DNA of 62,625 nucleotides from positions 1-62,625 of the forward strand of contig JBGANR010000025.1 of NCBI GenBank assembly GCA_044222225.1. The letters run 5' to 3'. The stretch comes from JBGANR01 sp044222225. GTDB taxonomy: Bacteria; Actinomycetota; Actinomycetes; Mycobacteriales; Mycobacteriaceae. The translations under genes were made by a program, and so were the position numbers. Under the pieces are notes generated by a model, which saw nothing but the letters and a program-made list of their open reading frames with translations, ran no database searches and was not told the DNA's origin. This document shows positions 45,474-54,148 of the stretch, one piece after another; within the stretch, counting starts at the first letter, position 1, and each line of letters begins with the position of its first letter.

Positions 45474-46031
45474 ATGGCCAAGCTCATCTATTCGATGATC
45501 ACCTCGCTCGACGGCTATGCCGAAGCGGCCGAGGGCGACCTCGGCAGGGGGGCCGAGGACGAGGAGGTGCACACCTTCATCGGCGACGTCTTCCGCCACG
45601 TGCGCACGTTCCTGTACGGCCGGCGGATGTACGAGACGATGGTGTTCTGGGAGACCGTCCATGACGAGCCCGACGTGCCGCCGCACATCCTGCAATACGC
45701 GAACGACTGGAGAGCCGCGGAGAAGATCGTCTATTCCACGACGCTGGAATCGGTGTCGAGCGCCAAGACTCGGATCGAGCGGACCTTCGATCCGGACGCG
45801 ATTCTCCGGCTCAAGGCCGAATCCGATCACGATCTTTCCATCGACGGCCCGAATCTGGCGGCACAGGCGATCGCGGCCGGACTCGTCGACGAATACCACC
45901 TGTTCATCACCACGAGCGTGGTCGGCGGCGGCAAGCGGTTCTTTCCCGACGGCGTCCGCCTCGATCTAGACCTGGTCGAACAGCGGTCCTTCGACAGCGG
46001 ACTGATCTACGCGCGCTACCGGGCCCGCTGA
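45474..46031 (+). CDS. Dihydrofolate-reductase-fold (RibD C-terminal-like) reductase
   Basis: A 185-aa protein of the DHFR/RibD-C superfamily, with the typical start KLIYSMITSLDGYAEAAEGD and a nucleotide-binding middle (IDGPNLAAQAIAAGLVDEYH). Such stand-alone proteins are putative NADPH-dependent reductases; they are not the essential FolA. ATG 45474 is supported by AAGGAG. The gene is under probable control of the divergent TetR protein. Confidence 0.87.
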   Translation: MAKLIYSMITSLDGYAEAAEGDLGRGAEDEEVHTFIGDVFRHVRTFLYGRRMYETMVFWETVHDEPDVPPHILQYANDWRAAEKIVYSTTLESVSSAKTRIERTFDPDAILRLKAESDHDLSIDGPNLAAQAIAAGLVDEYHLFITTSVVGGGKRFFPDGVRLDLDLVEQRSFDSGLIYARYRAR

Positions 46032-46049
46032 GCCGCTGGTTGTCGGACG

Positions 46050-46760
46050 TCAGCGGCCCGCCTGTAGTCGAAGGCCGGCGAGCAGCAGGTCGAGACCGGC
46101 GCGGAACTGTTCGGTGTCGTCGTGGACGGCGAACTCGTCGACGATGTAGTGCACGAACGGGAACGCCTGCGGGTCGAGCCGTCGCCACTCGTCCGCATGC
46201 CGCGCGAGGTGCGAATCGCGGGTGACGGTGCCATCGAGCACCTCTCGCGGCGCCTGCTGGCCGAGGTCGGCGGCGGTACCGACCACGAAGCCGGTGACCG
46301 CCGAGACGGCGTGGAAGCTCTGTCGCGGGTCGAGTCCGAGCCGCATGACGGCCTGGCCGAGGCGCTCGTAGAGGGCGAGGCCGTTCGGCTGCAAGCCGGT
46401 ATCGCGCATGAGATAGGCGCCGAGCCACGGCCGGTCGACGATGGTGTCGAACAGCGTGACGGCGATGGCGCGCACATCGTCGATCGGGTCCTGGCCGTCG
46501 GTGAACTCTTCGGCCTCCTCGAGCGGCCCCGCGAGGACGTGGTCGGTGGCGCGGTCGAGTAGTTCGTCCTTGTTGGCGACGTACCAGTAGATGCTGGCGA
46601 CTCCGCCGCCGAGCCGCTTCGCCAGGGCTCGGAAGGTGAGCGCCGCCTCGCCGGCCTCGTCCAAGAGCGCGACGGCCTCGGATACGACGGCCTCCATCGA
46701 ATGGGAGGCGCGCCGCCTCGCGGGCCTCGCAACCGTCTCTTCTTGTCGTCGACCTGCCAC
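46050..46760 (-). CDS. TetR-family transcriptional regulator (MFS-linked)
   Basis: A 236-aa regulator. The HTH (ALAKRLGGGVASIYWYVANKDE) is followed by a TetR_C_1-type domain (YLMRDTGLQPNGLALYERLG) typical of TetR(A)-like repressors. It is divergent from a DHA2-type exporter, so it likely represses efflux until a drug binds. It is convergent with the DHFR-like gene, with 18 bp between the two stops. Confidence 0.88.
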   Translation of the reverse strand: MAGRRQEETVARPARRRASHSMEAVVSEAVALLDEAGEAALTFRALAKRLGGGVASIYWYVANKDELLDRATDHVLAGPLEEAEEFTDGQDPIDDVRAIAVTLFDTIVDRPWLGAYLMRDTGLQPNGLALYERLGQAVMRLGLDPRQSFHAVSAVTGFVVGTAADLGQQAPREVLDGTVTRDSHLARHADEWRRLDPQAFPFVHYIVDEFAVHDDTEQFRAGLDLLLAGLRLQAGR

Positions 46761-46805
46761 GACATCCTCCTCTTGCGTCGAACCGAACGTTGTTCTAGCG
46801 TATCA

Positions 46806-46836
46806 AACGTCGTTCGATGACCGAACGCCGTTCGAT
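46806..46836. promoter_or_regulatory. Operator candidate before MFS exporter
   Basis: The 13-mer AACGYCGTTCGAT occurs at 46806-46818 and 46824-46836, 18 bp apart, and CGTTCG-N5-CGAACG (46811-46827) forms an inverted repeat inside it. It lies between the divergent TetR and exporter genes and just before the exporter ribosome-binding site. Confidence 0.55.
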
Positions 46837-46851
46837 TCGAGGAGGTGGCAC

Positions 46852-48306
46852 GTGCCCACGACCCCTGAGACCGCGCAGACCGGCACCTATACGTCGCTGC
46901 GTGCGGCGTGGATCCCGCTGGCCGCGCTCTGTCTGGCCTTCTTCGTGGAGATGGTCGACAACACGCTGCTGACCATCGCGCTGCCGACCATCGGACGAGA
47001 CCTGGGCAGCGGCACGACCGCACTGCAGTGGGTCACCGGGGCGTATTCGCTCACTTTCGGCGGCCTGCTGCTGACGGCGGGTTCGGCCGCCGACCGTCTC
47101 GGCCGGCGCCGCGTCCTGCTCGTCGGGCTCTTCGCCTTCGGCGTGATCAGCCTGGGCGTGATGGCCGTCGACTCGGCCGTCCAGCTGATCGCGCTCCGTG
47201 CGGCACTCGGTGTCGCCGCCGCCGCGATGGCCCCGATCACCAATTCGCTGGTCTTCCGACTCTTCGACGCGGAAGACCAGCGCCGGCGCGCGATGACGCT
47301 CATGATCGTCGTCGGCATGTGCGGCTTCATTCTCGGCCCGATTCTCGGCGGCACCGCGCTGGCGCACGTGCGCTGGGAGTGGCTGTTGCTGGTCAACGCG
47401 CCCATCGCGCTCATCGCCTGGATCGGGGTGCGGCTCGGAGTGCCCGCCGACCGCCCCGAAGACCTGACGAAGGACAGGCTCGACCTGCCGGGTGCCGTGC
47501 TCAGCATCGCCGCGATCGGGCTCGCCTGCTACACGTTGACCTCCGGCGTCGAGCACGGCTGGATTTCTTTCGCCACCTGCGGGTCGGCTGCCGGCGCAGT
47601 CCTGGCCGTGGCCGCGTTCGTGTGGCATGAGCGTCGTGCCCGCCATCCCATGCTCGACCTCGGCTACTTCGCCGACGGCACCATCCGCGGGGCGTCGATA
47701 GCGCAGGTCGGAACGTCGATCGCGATGGCCGGCGTGATGTTCGGGCTGATCCTGCACTTCCAGTACGCCTACGGCTGGAGCCCGATGCGTGCCGGATTGG
47801 CCAACCTTCCACTCATCATCACGATGATCGCGGCGACGCCGTTCTCGGAGTTCCTCGCGAAGCGCTACGGCCACCGGATCACCTGCCTGATCGGTGCGGT
47901 GTTCTTGGCCGGTTCGCTGGCCGGCCTCGCCTGGGCCGTCGAGCACGGCTACCCGGCGATCGCCGTCTGCATGGTGACCCTGACCGTCGGACTGCGCACC
48001 GTGATGACCACCTGTGCCGTCGCGCTGGTCAGCGCGATGCCGGAGAACCGGACCTCGATCGGTGCGGCGCTCAACGACACGGCGCAGGAGGTCGGGAGCA
48101 GCGTCGGTACCGCCGTCGTCGGCACGGTGATCGCGGCGTTGGTGACGGCGACCCTGCCGCCCGGAGTCTGGAGCAGCGAACTGGTCGCGTCGTTCTTCCA
48201 CGGGGAGCGCATCACGTACGCGGTGCTGGCGGTGATCGTCGGCGTGGTCGCGGGCTGGGGTGCGCTGAGTCTCACCGATTCGCGTTCCACGGAGGAACAT
48301 TCCTGA
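46852..48306 (+). CDS. MFS drug exporter, DHA2 (14-helix) family
   Basis: A 484-aa inner-membrane proton antiporter of the EmrB/QacA type. The family motif WVTGAYSLTFGGLLLTAGSAADRLGRRRVLL, shown here as QWVTGAYSL plus ADRLGRRR, is in the first loop, and GFILGPILGG is motif C. Around fourteen hydrophobic segments can be counted. GTG 46852 is preceded by GGAGGTGG. It is divergent from a TetR_C_1-type repressor, so it is likely inducible by its substrate. The substrate is unknown. Confidence 0.9.
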   Translation: MPTTPETAQTGTYTSLRAAWIPLAALCLAFFVEMVDNTLLTIALPTIGRDLGSGTTALQWVTGAYSLTFGGLLLTAGSAADRLGRRRVLLVGLFAFGVISLGVMAVDSAVQLIALRAALGVAAAAMAPITNSLVFRLFDAEDQRRRAMTLMIVVGMCGFILGPILGGTALAHVRWEWLLLVNAPIALIAWIGVRLGVPADRPEDLTKDRLDLPGAVLSIAAIGLACYTLTSGVEHGWISFATCGSAAGAVLAVAAFVWHERRARHPMLDLGYFADGTIRGASIAQVGTSIAMAGVMFGLILHFQYAYGWSPMRAGLANLPLIITMIAATPFSEFLAKRYGHRITCLIGAVFLAGSLAGLAWAVEHGYPAIAVCMVTLTVGLRTVMTTCAVALVSAMPENRTSIGAALNDTAQEVGSSVGTAVVGTVIAALVTATLPPGVWSSELVASFFHGERITYAVLAVIVGVVAGWGALSLTDSRSTEEHS

Positions 48307-48391
48307 CGGTTCTGCTCGGGGAGCGGCCGGTTCGTTCTGGCGTGGTCATATGCCGGTCGCGGCGCGACTCGTCCGATTAGTCTTGGTCGAC

Positions 48392-49126
48392 ATGGCTGAT
48401 TGGATGCGTCCGCTGCCGGTGCGACGGGTCGCCGAGGACGGCGAGGCTCCGTTGTCCCGGGACGTCTGGCCGGCGACGTTGCCGGCGGTGCGTCAGGTGC
48501 TGGACGAGGGGTTGGATCTCGGGCGGGTGACGATTCTCGTCGGGGAGAACGGGTCGGGGAAGTCGACGCTGATCGAGGCGATCGCGATGGCGTATCGGTT
48601 GTCGCCGGAGGGCGGCTCGACCGGTGCGCGGCACAGCACGCGCACCACCGAGTCGTCGTTGCACCGACATCTGGTGTTGCAGCGGGGTGTGGGGGCGTCG
48701 CGGTGGGGCTATTTCCTCCGGTCGGAGACGATGCACGGCCTGTACACCTATCTGGAGGATCATCCGGGCGGCGACGATCCGGATTTCCATCGGCTCAGTC
48801 ACGGTGAGTCGTTCATGGCGATGGTGTCGTCGAGTCGGTTCGACAACGGTGGGCTCTTCCTGTTGGACGAGCCCGAGGCGGGGTTGTCGTTCGTCACCCA
48901 GTTGACGCTGCTCGGGCATCTGATGCGGATCACCCGCAGCGATCGGACGCAGTTGGTGATTGCGACGCACTCGCCGATCGTCGCTCGGCTGCCGGGCGCG
49001 CGGCTGTTGCAGCTCGACCAGGATGGACTCACGCCGGTCGAGTGGGGCGAGCTCGCGCTCGTCGACCATCATCGGCGCTTCCTCGACAGCCCGGAGCGGT
49101 ATCTGCGGCACATCGTCGGCCCCTGA
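48392..49126 (+). CDS. Small stand-alone AAA ATPase (SMC/ABC-like)
   Basis: A 244-aa ATPase with Walker A (GENGSGKST), signature-like LSHGESFM, Walker B (LFLLDEPEAGLS) and H-loop (IATHSPIV), and no membrane helix. It fits the compact ATPases of the AAA_21/AAA_23 kind that occur alone in actinobacteria. Unlike OLD or PtuA, no nuclease or TOPRIM domain is attached and no partner gene is next to it. ATG 48392 starts the conserved MADWMRPLPVRRV. Function unknown; a general housekeeping role is possible. Confidence 0.8.
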   Translation: MADWMRPLPVRRVAEDGEAPLSRDVWPATLPAVRQVLDEGLDLGRVTILVGENGSGKSTLIEAIAMAYRLSPEGGSTGARHSTRTTESSLHRHLVLQRGVGASRWGYFLRSETMHGLYTYLEDHPGGDDPDFHRLSHGESFMAMVSSSRFDNGGLFLLDEPEAGLSFVTQLTLLGHLMRITRSDRTQLVIATHSPIVARLPGARLLQLDQDGLTPVEWGELALVDHHRRFLDSPERYLRHIVGP

Positions 49127-49193
49127 TCCAGAGCATTCACCGGGGTGCCGGCGCGATGCGGCGCGCACCGGCCGGGCTGCGTCGGCCGCGCGG

Positions 49194-49568
49194 CTACGAG
49201 TCCCGCGGCTCGTCGTCCAGCACGCTGACCGTGACGCCGTACGGCAGGAATCGGACGGCTCGCTTCGGATCCGTGTTGTGACGATTGGAGCGCAGCGCGT
49301 CGAGTTCGGTGGCATAAACCTCCTCGACGTGAGCGCCGGTGTCGTCGACGAGACAGATCGCCCAGACGCCGGCGCCGCGCTCGCCGGCGGTGGTCGGCTC
49401 GTGGCGATGCTTGGCACTCGGATCGTCGAAGGCAGACCACGCGGCGCGTCCGGTGGGCGTTTGCATCAGCTTGCCGAAGGCGTCGCGGAGATGGTCGGCG
49501 GCCTCTCTGGCGAAGGCGTCGAAGTCGCCGGGGCCGAAGCCCGGGGGAGTGTTGCCGTAATCAGACAT
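49194..49568 (-). CDS. Conserved hypothetical protein
   Basis: A 124-aa soluble protein. The N-terminal half (FDAFAREAADHLRDAFGKLM) is helical and the C-terminal half (GVWAICLVDDTGAHVEEVYA) is beta-rich. ATG 49568 is supported by AAAGGA. No family is recognised. It is convergent with the ATPase gene and lies 62 bp beyond the HMG-CoA-lyase-like gene on the same strand. Confidence 0.7.
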   Translation of the reverse strand: MSDYGNTPPGFGPGDFDAFAREAADHLRDAFGKLMQTPTGRAAWSAFDDPSAKHRHEPTTAGERGAGVWAICLVDDTGAHVEEVYATELDALRSNRHNTDPKRAVRFLPYGVTVSVLDDEPRDS

Positions 49569-49630
49569 GGCTGTTCCTTTCAGTCCGCTGTCCAGTGTGC
49601 CGCGCGACCGCAGACCGGGGGTGGGGCGCG

Positions 49631-50581
49631 TCAGCGCCCGATCACCCACTCGAACGCCGCCGCCTCCGACCGCGCACCCTGCGCCGTCCGGGAGCGGTTC
49701 GGCTCACCGAGTTCCGCTAGCAGGGCGTCGGTCGTCGCGACCAGGTCGGCGAGCACGGCGGGCGTGAACCACTCCGGGCGCGTCGCGAACAGCAGGTCCT
49801 CCGACGAGGTGTTGCCGCTGGCCCCGGGCGCGAACGGGCAGCCGCCGAGCCCGCCGAGCGCGCCGTCGACCATCGTCGCGCCGGCGTCGATCGCGGCCAG
49901 GGTGTTGGCGACGCCGAGGCCCCACGTGTCGTGGCCGTGAAAGACGACGCGGCGCGGCGGCGTCCGCGTGCGGACGGCGCGGATCAGCGCGCCGACCTGC
50001 GCGGGAACCGCCTGGCCGAGGGTGTCGGCGATGACGATGTCGTCGGCGCCGACAGTCCGTGGATCGTTCGCGATCCCGAGGACGCGTTCGGGGTCGACCG
50101 CACCCTCGAACGGGCAGGTGAACGACGTCGCGAGGCACAGCTGGATGCTGCCGCCGGCGGCCCGCGCGATCGAGACGGCCGCGGGCATCGCGGCGACGCT
50201 GTCCTCGGTGGTGCGGCCGATGTTGGCCTTGTTGTGCGAGTCCGACGCCGAGAAGCAGTACTGGAAATGCCGTGCGCCCGCGGCGGCCGCCTTCTCGACG
50301 TGCCGCGGCGTCGCCACCCACACCCAGCAGCGGGCCAGCTCATCGGGCGTCAACGCGGCGATGACGTCGAGGGTGCCCGCCATCGGTGGCACGAGGTCGG
50401 GACGCGCCATCGACCCGATCTCCAGCGCTGGAACACCGAGCCGGAGCAGCTCGCGGGCGATCTCCACCTTGCGCTCGGTGGCGAGCACCTTGCCGGTGAG
50501 CTGCAGGCCGTCGCGCAGCGTGACGTCGCGCAGCTCGGCCCGCGGCTCGTAGGTGAACGGCGGTGCGTCGGCGGTCGTCAT
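49631..50581 (-). CDS. Hydroxymethylglutaryl-CoA-lyase-family protein
   Basis: A 316-aa DRE-TIM metallolyase. The DRE-type opening LRDVTLRDGLQ, the barrel strand HGHDTWGLGVAN (metal-binding His pair) and the family loop GGLGGCPFAPGASGN with the catalytic Cys are intact. HMG-CoA lyase cleaves HMG-CoA to acetoacetate and acetyl-CoA; homologues act on similar 3-hydroxy-3-methyl acyl-CoAs. The ATG overlaps the stop of the CoA-transferase gene, so the two act in one short catabolic path (inference). Confidence 0.9.
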   Translation of the reverse strand: MTTADAPPFTYEPRAELRDVTLRDGLQLTGKVLATERKVEIARELLRLGVPALEIGSMARPDLVPPMAGTLDVIAALTPDELARCWVWVATPRHVEKAAAAGARHFQYCFSASDSHNKANIGRTTEDSVAAMPAAVSIARAAGGSIQLCLATSFTCPFEGAVDPERVLGIANDPRTVGADDIVIADTLGQAVPAQVGALIRAVRTRTPPRRVVFHGHDTWGLGVANTLAAIDAGATMVDGALGGLGGCPFAPGASGNTSSEDLLFATRPEWFTPAVLADLVATTDALLAELGEPNRSRTAQGARSEAAAFEWVIGR

Positions 50582-51828
50582 GCCGAGACCCCGGCGACGA
50601 TCCGGTCGATCTCGTCGTCGCCCAGCCCCAGCACCGACGACAGCACCTCGCGGGTGTGTTCGCCGAGATCCGGGCCGACGTGCCGGATCGGCACCGACGT
50701 CCCGCCGAACACCGGCACGATGCCGGGGAAGCCGACATCGGCGGGTTCATCGGCGCCGGTGTCGACGGCGAAGTGCTGGATCATGTTCCGGGTCGCGTAC
50801 TGCTCGTCGGCGCAGATGTCGGCCGCGGTGTAGATCGGTCCGGACGGCACGCCGGCGGCGTCGAGGATGCGCAGCGCCGCCTCGCGGGTGTGCCGGACGG
50901 ACCATTCGCCGATGGCGGTGTCGAGCTCGTCGCGTCGCAACCAGCGGCCGGCGTTCGTCCGCAGCTCGGGGTCGGCGCCGAGGTCGGGGCGTCCGATCGT
51001 CTCCATATAACGCGCGAAGATGGCGTCGCCGTTGCCGGCGATGATGATGCTCGTGCCGTCGGCGCACGGGTAGGCGTTGCTCGGCGCGATGCCCTCCATC
51101 CGGCCGCCGACGCGCGTCCGCGTCACGCCGTAGGCGAGATGATCGGGTACCAGCGACTCCATCACCGACAGGATCGACTCGTTGAGCGCGACGTCGACGA
51201 CCCGGTGCGCGAGCGGGATGCGCGGGCCGTCGGGGCGTGCGGCCTCGCGCTGGAACAGCGACATGACGGTGCCGAACGCGGCGTAGATACCGGCGATCGA
51301 ATCGCCGATGGACACGCCGACGCGCACCGGCGGGCGATCCGGATCGCCGACGAGCTCGCGCAGTCCGCCCACCGCCTCGGCCACGGCGGCGAAACCCGGA
51401 CGGTCGGCCAGCGGACCGGTCTGCCCGAACGCGGAGATGCGCGTGATGACGAGGTCGGGGTTGGCGGCGTCGAGGACGTCGGGGCCGAGCCCCCAGCGCT
51501 CCAGCGTGCCGGGGCGGAAGTTCTCCAGCAGCACATCGCAGTGCCGGACGAGGTCGAGCACGATCGCGCGTCCGGCATCGGTGCGCAGATCGAGCACGAT
51601 CGACTTCTTGTTCCGGTTGATCGTCCGGTACAGCATCGACGTCGTACCCGAATAGAGCCGCCAGTTGCGCAGTTCGTCGCCGGTGACGGGACGCTCCACC
51701 TTGATCACCTCGGCGCCGAAGTCGGCCAGCATCCGGCCGGCCGTGGGGGCGGCGATGTAATTGCCGAGTTCGAGGACCCGGACGCCGCGGAGCGGCTGGA
51801 TGTCGTCGGGGTTCGTGTCGTCGTTCAT
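50578..51828 (-). CDS. CaiB/BaiF-family CoA transferase
   Basis: A 416-aa family III CoA transferase. The N-terminal motif GVRVLELGNYIAAPTAGRML and the region LENFRPGTLERWGLG are characteristic, and the catalytic Asp is in the usual RNKKSIVLDLRT context. It moves CoA between acids; with the coupled HMG-CoA-lyase-like gene it may activate and then cleave a branched dicarboxylic acid. ATG 51828 is used. An upstream gap of 117 bp separates it from the divergent DUF6394 gene. Confidence 0.9.
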   Translation of the reverse strand: MNDDTNPDDIQPLRGVRVLELGNYIAAPTAGRMLADFGAEVIKVERPVTGDELRNWRLYSGTTSMLYRTINRNKKSIVLDLRTDAGRAIVLDLVRHCDVLLENFRPGTLERWGLGPDVLDAANPDLVITRISAFGQTGPLADRPGFAAVAEAVGGLRELVGDPDRPPVRVGVSIGDSIAGIYAAFGTVMSLFQREAARPDGPRIPLAHRVVDVALNESILSVMESLVPDHLAYGVTRTRVGGRMEGIAPSNAYPCADGTSIIIAGNGDAIFARYMETIGRPDLGADPELRTNAGRWLRRDELDTAIGEWSVRHTREAALRILDAAGVPSGPIYTAADICADEQYATRNMIQHFAVDTGADEPADVGFPGIVPVFGGTSVPIRHVGPDLGEHTREVLSSVLGLGDDEIDRIVAGVSA

Positions 51829-51945
51829 CTCGTCTCCGGCGTCGGCGGGCCGGGGGCCCGGGTTTGCCGAGGACGATAGTCGCGCCGAAGACCGCGGGTT
51901 AAACTCCGTCCCGGCAGCCGTCCGGAGCGACACGCGAGGAGCGAG

Positions 51946-52332
51946 ATGAACCTCGAGAAGGTCGTGTTCGGTTTCTTCGTGTTGCTGGCGGCCACGCTCA
52001 ACTTCGGGTTCTTCATCGGCGACATCTCCGATCCCGAAGTACACAACGTTCTCGAGCTCTTCGCGGCGCTGAGCGTCAGCCTCATCACGACGGTGCTCAA
52101 GTTCGGTGATCGCACCCAGCTCGGCGCCGTGCACCTGGCGACGAGCCTGGTCGCCGACCTGCAACTCGGTGCAGCCGGGCTGGTGTGGGTCTGGGCCGAG
52201 CAGGTCAGCACGCACGGGATGACGGCCGCCACGACGGCCAGCATGGTGTCGCTGTCCGGCGGAGCGCTGGTCGCGAACATCGTCTCGGTGGTGCTGCTCG
52301 TCGCCGACACCGTGACCTTCCACCGCGGCTGA
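51946..52332 (+). CDS. DUF6394-family membrane protein
   Basis: A 128-aa protein with three or four hydrophobic segments (VVFGFFVLLAATLNFGFFIG, LLFAALSVSLITTVLKFG-type region and LVANIVSVVLLVADTV). It resembles DUF6394 proteins, whose role is unknown. It lies 12 bp before an RCK-type potassium channel gene and is probably co-transcribed, so it may be an accessory subunit of that channel. Confidence 0.75.
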   Translation: MNLEKVVFGFFVLLAATLNFGFFIGDISDPEVHNVLELFAALSVSLITTVLKFGDRTQLGAVHLATSLVADLQLGAAGLVWVWAEQVSTHGMTAATTASMVSLSGGALVANIVSVVLLVADTVTFHRG

Positions 52333-52344
52333 GCCGGTTCGACG

Positions 52345-54135
52345 ATGAGCGATCGCCGGGCCGGGTGGCGGCGAGCGACGCCGGCCAACGGCCGTCGGGT
52401 GCTCTCCCGCACGCGGTCGGAGATGGCCGACAAGACCACCGCGACGATCTTCCTGGTCATGCGGCGGATGCGCGCCCCGTTGATCACCCTCATCGTGCTG
52501 TTCACGATCAGCGTGATCGGGTTCACCGTCATTCCTGGCGTCGATTCGGATGGGAATCCGGCGCGGATGACGGTGTTCGACTCGTTCTATTTCATGAGTT
52601 ACACGGCCACGACGATCGGTTTCGGGGAACTGCCGTGGGCGTTCACGACGGGCCAGCGGATGTGGGCCACCGTCACCATCTATCTATCGGTGATCGGCTG
52701 GGCCTATGCGGTCGGCTCGCTGCTCACGCTGCTGCAGGACCGCGCGTTCCGGCAGGTCATGGCGCTGCAGCGGTTCACTCGCAAGGTGGCGCGACTCAGT
52801 GAGCCGTTCCTGTTGCTGGTCGGGTACGGCCGGGCGGGGGAGCTGCTGGTCAAGGCGTTCGACACGTTGGGGCAGCGGGTCGTCGTCATCGACTCGGTGG
52901 CGGAGCGGATCGACGCGCTCGAGCTGGGGGCGTATCGGGCGGACGTGCCCGGTTTGGCGGCGGACGCGACGAATCCACACTATCTGGGCATCGCGGGAAT
53001 CGACCATCCGCAGTGCTCGGGCGTACTGGTACTGACGGACGACGACGAGACGAACCTGTCCGTCACGATGACCGTCGCGCTGCTGCGGCCGGAGCTGCGG
53101 GTGGTCTCGCGGGCCACCTCGGCGCGTGTGGCCGTGCGGATGAGCGAGTTCGGATCACCGACGGTGGTCAATCCGTTCGACCGGTTCGGCGCCCACCTGC
53201 GGCTGGCGTTGTGCGCTCCCGCGTCGTACCGGCTGCTCACCTGGTTGGAGGAGGGGCCGGGGGCCGCGCTGCCGCCGTTGGGACATCCGCCGCCGGACGG
53301 CCGCTGGGTGATGTGCGGGTACGGCCGATTCGGGCGGCGGCTGACGGCCGATCTGCGGGACGCCGACATGGACGTCACGATCATCGAGGCGGTCGCCTCA
53401 CCCGACGACGACGGCGCGGACGTCGTCGTGGGGGACGCGGCCGACCCTGCCGTCCTGGACCGGGCGGGGATCGACGCGGCGGTCGGGTTCGTCGCCGGCA
53501 CCGACGACGACACGGCCAACCTGGCCATGCTGGCCGTCGCGCGGCGGCTGAACCCCAGACTGTTCCTGCTGGCCCGGCAGAACCGCCCGAACAGCTCGGC
53601 GCTCTTCGAGGCGATGCACGCCGACGCGCTGCTGGTGCCGTCGGAGGTGGTGGCGCACGAGGTGTACGCGCACATCAGCAGTCCGCTCCTGGCGCGGTTC
53701 ATCCGCGGGATCTCGAAGCAGCCGGACGAGTGGGCGGCCGAGCTGGTGGAACGGCTCGTGCAGGTCTGCGGCCAGACGCTGCCCGCGCTGTGGAAGTTCG
53801 CTCTGGAGCCCGGTCAGGCGCCCGCGCTGGCCGGCCCGCTCGAGCGCGGCGAGGTGACGCTCGGCGGGCTGCTGCGGCATCCGGAGGACCGGGAGCGCCG
53901 ACTGAACGCGGTGCCGCTGTTGCTGCTGCGCAGCGGCGTCGTCGTCCTCACGCCGGATGACGGCGTGGAGCTCGCGAGCGGCGACGAGCTGCTGTTCGCC
54001 GGGCCGGGCTATGAGCGGCGGGAGTTGGAGACGACGCTGATCGACGACTCCGTCGCCGCGTACGTGCTGTTCGACAAGCGGATCCCGTCGAGCCTGATCT
54101 GGCGCAAGCTCGCCGAGAGGCGAGCGCGGAACTGA
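52345..54135 (+). CDS. Potassium channel with two RCK (TrkA-N) domains
   Basis: A 596-aa protein. The pore module has two helices (APLITLIVLFTISVIGFTV and WATVTIYLSVIGWAYAVGS) around the filter segment TATTIGFGE. Two regulatory Rossmann domains follow (LLVGYGRAGELLVKAF and WVMCGYGRFGRRLTADL), each with a TrkA-N glycine motif; a TrkA-C-like end (VVLTPDDGVELASGDELLF) closes the protein. It should conduct potassium under nucleotide or ion control. A DUF6394 gene lies 12 bp upstream. Confidence 0.9.
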   Translation: MSDRRAGWRRATPANGRRVLSRTRSEMADKTTATIFLVMRRMRAPLITLIVLFTISVIGFTVIPGVDSDGNPARMTVFDSFYFMSYTATTIGFGELPWAFTTGQRMWATVTIYLSVIGWAYAVGSLLTLLQDRAFRQVMALQRFTRKVARLSEPFLLLVGYGRAGELLVKAFDTLGQRVVVIDSVAERIDALELGAYRADVPGLAADATNPHYLGIAGIDHPQCSGVLVLTDDDETNLSVTMTVALLRPELRVVSRATSARVAVRMSEFGSPTVVNPFDRFGAHLRLALCAPASYRLLTWLEEGPGAALPPLGHPPPDGRWVMCGYGRFGRRLTADLRDADMDVTIIEAVASPDDDGADVVVGDAADPAVLDRAGIDAAVGFVAGTDDDTANLAMLAVARRLNPRLFLLARQNRPNSSALFEAMHADALLVPSEVVAHEVYAHISSPLLARFIRGISKQPDEWAAELVERLVQVCGQTLPALWKFALEPGQAPALAGPLERGEVTLGGLLRHPEDRERRLNAVPLLLLRSGVVVLTPDDGVELASGDELLFAGPGYERRELETTLIDDSVAAYVLFDKRIPSSLIWRKLAERRARN

Positions 54136-54148
54136 GCCGGGCGGCGGG

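Noticed and set aside
48392..49126. Small AAA ATPase as part of a defence system
   Set aside because: No nuclease, TOPRIM or effector partner is adjacent, and the gene sits among ordinary chromosomal genes; listed as an ATPase of unknown role.
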